Positions 61,706 through 64,000 of a stretch of 64,000 nucleotides of DNA are shown piece after piece. How positions within the stretch are numbered: the first letter of the stretch is position 1; the number at the start of each line of letters is the position of its first letter. Source of the DNA: Prolixibacteraceae bacterium (GTDB lineage Bacteria; Bacteroidota; Bacteroidia; Bacteroidales; Prolixibacteraceae); NCBI GenBank assembly GCA_009773765.1, contig WTWZ01000006.1, positions 40,465 through 104,464 on the forward strand, given 5' to 3'. Under the pieces are notes generated by a model that saw only the letters and a list, made by a program, of their open reading frames with translations, was not told the DNA's origin and made no database searches. The position numbers and the translations under genes are program-made.

Positions 61706-62500
61706 TTAAGATTGAGTATTTTTCTTTTGTTTTTTGAAAAAAGATACGATTAACGGGTCGGTTGACTTTTCAAAATCGTCGATATCACCTTCAAGGTAAA
61801 CTTCTCCGTCCTTTAGCATTATAACCCGGTCGGCGGTTGCGCGGGCACATTCAATATCGTGCGTGATAATGATGGACGAGGTTTTATATTTTTTCTGAAC
61901 ATCATTAATCAGCCAGCTTATTTCGTCTGATGTAACCGGGTCGAGTCCTGTAGTAGGCTCGTCGTACAGCATTATCATCGGATCGACAACAATTGTGCGC
62001 GCAAGGCTGGCACGTTTACGCATACCGCCCGAAAGTTCGGAGGGCATTTTGTTTAATGTGTCGGCCAGTCCCACGTTTTCCAAAACCTCGTTTATCTTTT
62101 CGTCAATTTCTTTTTGTGAAAGGTTTTTTCGAATTCTTTTTAGCGGAAATTCAAGATTTTGTTTTATCGTCATCGAATCATACAAGGCGCCGCTCTGAAA
62201 TAGAAAACCAACTTTTTCCCTTAACGTTGCCAGTTCCTTTCTGCGCAACTCATTAATATTTTCGCCTAATACGTTAATGGTTCCCTGGTCGGGGTTTAAC
62301 AAGCGTACAATACATTTAATGAGAACAGATTTTCCGGAACCCGATTTGCCGAGTACCACCAGGTTTTCGCCATCAAAAAGCTGTAACGACAGATTTTGTA
62401 ATACTTTCAGATCGGCAAAACCTTTGCTGAGGTTATTAATTTCAATAACCTGACGTGGAGTTTTTGTTTTTTCGGCAGCAACCGTTTCAGTATTTTCCAT
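61706..62500 (-). CDS. mlaF: MlaF-like ABC transporter ATPase
   Basis: A 264-residue ATPase. Walker A is GKSGSGKSVLIKCIV, Q loop GFLFQSGALYDSMT, signature ELSGGMRKRASLARTI, Walker B MIMLYDEPTTGLDPVTS, and H loop ITHDIECARATADR. The SGGMRKR signature and SALFDS-like Q-loop are typical of MlaF, which powers phospholipid transport with MlaE. It starts 17 nt after the permease gene. Confidence 0.94.
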   Translation of the reverse strand: MENTETVAAEKTKTPRQVIEINNLSKGFADLKVLQNLSLQLFDGENLVVLGKSGSGKSVLIKCIVRLLNPDQGTINVLGENINELRRKELATLREKVGFLFQSGALYDSMTIKQNLEFPLKRIRKNLSQKEIDEKINEVLENVGLADTLNKMPSELSGGMRKRASLARTIVVDPMIMLYDEPTTGLDPVTSDEISWLINDVQKKYKTSSIIITHDIECARATADRVIMLKDGEVYLEGDIDDFEKSTDPLIVSFFKKQKKNTQS

Positions 62501-62517
62501 GTTTCTTATTCTTCAAA

Positions 62518-63369
62518 CTATAAAAGCATATCAGTAATTTGCACTGCGACTAAATTGACAATTATTACAAGCAGCGATGAAAGTACCACCGCCGAATTTG
62601 CCGCTTTGCCAACGCTTTCAGTTCCGCGCCCGGCGGTATATCCCATGTAACAACCTACGAATCCGATAACTGCGCCAAAAAAGAAGGTTTTAATGATGGC
62701 AGGAAAAAGATCCATAAAATCAACAACCCTGAACGCCTGGGAAAAGAACAGTGTGAAAGTCACGTCTCCTTTAATATTTGCACCGCCCCAACTTCCTAAA
62801 ATCCCAAGTGCATCGGCATATAAAACCAGCAACGGAATCATCAGCGTTGCTGCCAAAACCCTTGTTACCACCAGAAAACGAATAGGATTGGTGGAAGAAA
62901 CTTCCATGGCATCAATTTGTTCCGTTACTTTCATTGAGCCAAGTTCAGCGCCCATGCCTGAACCGATTTTACCGGCACAAATTAACGCTGTAATTACCGG
63001 CCCCATTTCCCGGATAATTGCTAAAGCCACCATGCCGGGAAGCATGGAAACTGCGCCAAAATCAACCAAAACAGGTCGCGTTTGTATGGTAAGTACAAGG
63101 CCTATAATAAGTCCGGTTACTGAAATCAGCGGTAATGTTTTATTCCCAATCTGATAGCACTGGCGAAGGAATTCCTTAAATTCAAACTGGCGCGAGAAAG
63201 TTTCTCTGGTAGTAATAAATACAAACAAAAAAAAATCACCTGCCGCCAAAAAGAAAGCATTTACTTTTTGAGTTTTTTCAATGGTCGTCTCACTTAGCAT
63301 AATAGCCTGTTTTTTTACATCGGGCAGTTTTGGAATTTTATAAATAGCCGGTCTAATTGTCTTCATCAC
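62518..63369 (-). CDS. mlaE: MlaE-like ABC transporter permease
   Basis: A 283-residue permease with five to six helices. Signatures are FKEFLRQCYQIGNKTLPLIS, REMGPVITALICAGKIGSGM, GAELGSMKVTEQIDAMEVS, TNPIRFLVVTRVLAATLMIP and CYMGYTAGRGTESVGKAANS. These are the conserved motifs of MlaE permeases. It follows the CsbD-like gene by 34 nt, so the whole csbD-mlaEFD-barrel unit probably reads from element F. Confidence 0.95.
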   Translation of the reverse strand: MMKTIRPAIYKIPKLPDVKKQAIMLSETTIEKTQKVNAFFLAAGDFFLFVFITTRETFSRQFEFKEFLRQCYQIGNKTLPLISVTGLIIGLVLTIQTRPVLVDFGAVSMLPGMVALAIIREMGPVITALICAGKIGSGMGAELGSMKVTEQIDAMEVSSTNPIRFLVVTRVLAATLMIPLLVLYADALGILGSWGGANIKGDVTFTLFFSQAFRVVDFMDLFPAIIKTFFFGAVIGFVGCYMGYTAGRGTESVGKAANSAVVLSSLLVIIVNLVAVQITDMLL

Positions 63370-63403
63370 CTTTGTTCATAGAATTGAGTTTTACCACGAA
63401 TTA

Positions 63404-63589
63404 TTAAACCCCGGTTATAATCTTGTTCAATTCTTCTTTTGTTTTACTAAACTTTGTTTGAAGCTTCCCAAGCATCTCTTCTTTCTTGCCTTCTGCAAAT
63501 ATCAGGTCATTTTCAGTTAATGTTGCAAATTTTTGTTTAAGTTTTTCCTTTTGCTCATTCCAGTATCCTTCAGCTTTATTTTTGTTCAT
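63404..63589 (-). CDS. CsbD-family stress protein
   Basis: A 61-residue soluble, highly charged protein: KAEGYWNEQKEKLKQKFATL, then TENDLIFAEGKKEEMLGKLQ, then TKFSKTKEELNKII. The spacing of Gly-x-Trp, Lys-rich helix, LT-D-DL and GKLQ is that of CsbD proteins, which are SigB-dependent general stress proteins in Bacillus. Its molecular role is unknown. It is the first gene downstream of element F (65 nt) and leads the lipid-transport genes. Confidence 0.85.
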   Translation of the reverse strand: MNKNKAEGYWNEQKEKLKQKFATLTENDLIFAEGKKEEMLGKLQTKFSKTKEELNKIITGV

Positions 63590-63654
63590 TTTTATAGTTT
63601 TTTATTGTGACTTAATTGTTACGATGTAAAGGTCATTTTCTTTAACTGGAAATG

Positions 63655-63696
63655 TGTTACACATTAACAGGTATGATTTGCATTATTCACACATTT
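63655..63696 (-). promoter_or_regulatory. Island promoter element, copy F
   Basis: First block AAATGTGTGAATAATGCAA, 13-nt spacer, second block ATGTGTAACA (minus-strand sense). It ends 65 nt before the csbD-like gene that heads the Mla-type unit. Confidence 0.87.
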
Positions 63697-63711
63697 TGGA
63701 AGAGAACGGCA

Positions 63712-63830
63712 GAGGGCGGAGAGCAAGGGGCAGAGAGAAGAGGGCATAGGACGGCTACTTTTTATAAATAATCATTGAATAAAAACTTCAGGAAAATGAA
63801 AAATAAGAAATAAGGAATAACGAATGAAAA
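63712..63830. repeat. Period-7 repeat tracts at the island border
   Basis: Heptamers GGCAGAG, GGCGGAG, AGCAAGG, GGCAGAG, AGAAGAG and GGCATAG (63710-63752) are followed at 63798-63830 by AAATAAG, AAATAAG, GAATAAC and GAATGAA. A 12-bp inverted match to the second tract occurs at 63874-63885. The tracts lie between element F and the right edge gene. Confidence 0.65.
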
Positions 63831-63953
63831 AGTGTTCAAAATGTCGAATTGTGAAAAAAAACTTTCTGATTTCTTATTCCTTATTGGATATTTTAAATTT
63901 TAAAAACTGCTTATCCACAACAGGCAAGTTGACGAAATGATTAAATTTACTGC

Positions 63954-64000
63954 ATGGAAATAGAAGAAAAATACCCAAAGGATTTTCAAGAATTTCTTGC
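63954..64000 (+). CDS. Partial ORF at right edge, possibly IS1595-type transposase start
   Basis: ATG at 63954 opens a frame reading MEIEEKYPKDFQEFLA at the window end. The Y-P-K...EF pattern resembles the first residues of IS1595-family transposases, but only 15 codons are visible, so the call is weak. Confidence 0.3.
   Translation, partial: MEIEEKYPKDFQEFL

Noticed and set aside
1..64000. rRNA and tRNA genes, prophage, integron, toxin-antitoxin pair
   Set aside because: I saw no rRNA-like sequence, no tRNA T-loop pattern, no phage structural genes and no recognisable toxin-antitoxin pair; a covariance-model search could still find a small RNA I missed.

Overview
The window reads as a chromosomal segment of a Bacteroidota bacterium, most likely of the Marinilabiliales/Prolixibacteraceae type (inference). 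The support is moderate to low GC, a group-typical short RpoD-like sigma factor beginning MRALKIT, a TAnnTTTG -7 promoter, Bacteroidota-style TPR histidine kinases and lipoproteins, a secreted GH29 fucosidase, several Tat-type Gfo/Idh/MocA oxidoreductases, and no rRNA or tRNA that I could see.

Region 1 (1-14.4 kb, minus strand) is one tightly spaced signalling operon. In transcription order it has an MpaB/Lcp-like haem oxygenase, a SAM methyltransferase, an 1,795-residue Ser/Thr kinase-AAA ATPase-GAF-histidine kinase, a TPR histidine kinase, a FIST-domain sensor, a sensorless cytosolic histidine kinase, another TPR histidine kinase, and the start of a Reg_prop-type sensor. No response regulator is visible. 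The four kinase domains are near-copies of each other, and each carries GC-rich palindromic repeats inserted in frame in the ATPase domain.

Region 2 (14.4-22.5 kb) is a mixed set: YccF, a DUF5808 protein, YjbQ, ExoD, a frameshifted REP-associated transposase between inverted REP sequences, a voltage-gated channel with a TLEGWID filter next to a Ca2+/Na+ antiporter, a lipoprotein phosphoesterase, a cupin and a GH29 fucosidase.

Region 3 (22.6-29.0 kb, minus) is a TCA operon: mitochondrial-type aconitase, eukaryotic-type NADP isocitrate dehydrogenase, an E. coli-type isocitrate dehydrogenase whose residues suggest NAD use, and type I citrate synthase. PEP carboxylase at 33.6-36.3 kb is the matching anaplerotic enzyme. 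Transposase wreckage and an unrecognised 591-residue protein lie between.

Region 4 (36.4-44.2 kb) holds three Gfo/Idh/MocA proteins, a sugar isomerase-like TIM barrel, two GNAT acetyltransferases and a PqqD-HprK-like kinase. Region 5 (44.4-52.0 kb, plus) is a TetR-controlled envelope export cluster: LolA-like protein, two FtsX/LolE-type permeases (one frameshifted), a LolD-type ATPase, a CAP protein and an outer-membrane barrel. It is interrupted by a four-helix-bundle gene and many period-7 or period-8 repeats.

Region 6 (52.9-63.7 kb) looks like a self-contained envelope-stress island: CsbD-like proteins, lipoproteins, an OmpA-like protein, an alternative RpoD-like sigma factor, two L,D-transpeptidases, an Mla-type lipid transporter and a BamA-like barrel. 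Six transcription units on the minus strand, including the sigma gene, are each preceded by the same 42-bp two-block promoter-like element with identical internal spacing, 51-66 nt before the start codon. This is the strongest candidate for an undescribed regulatory system in the window.
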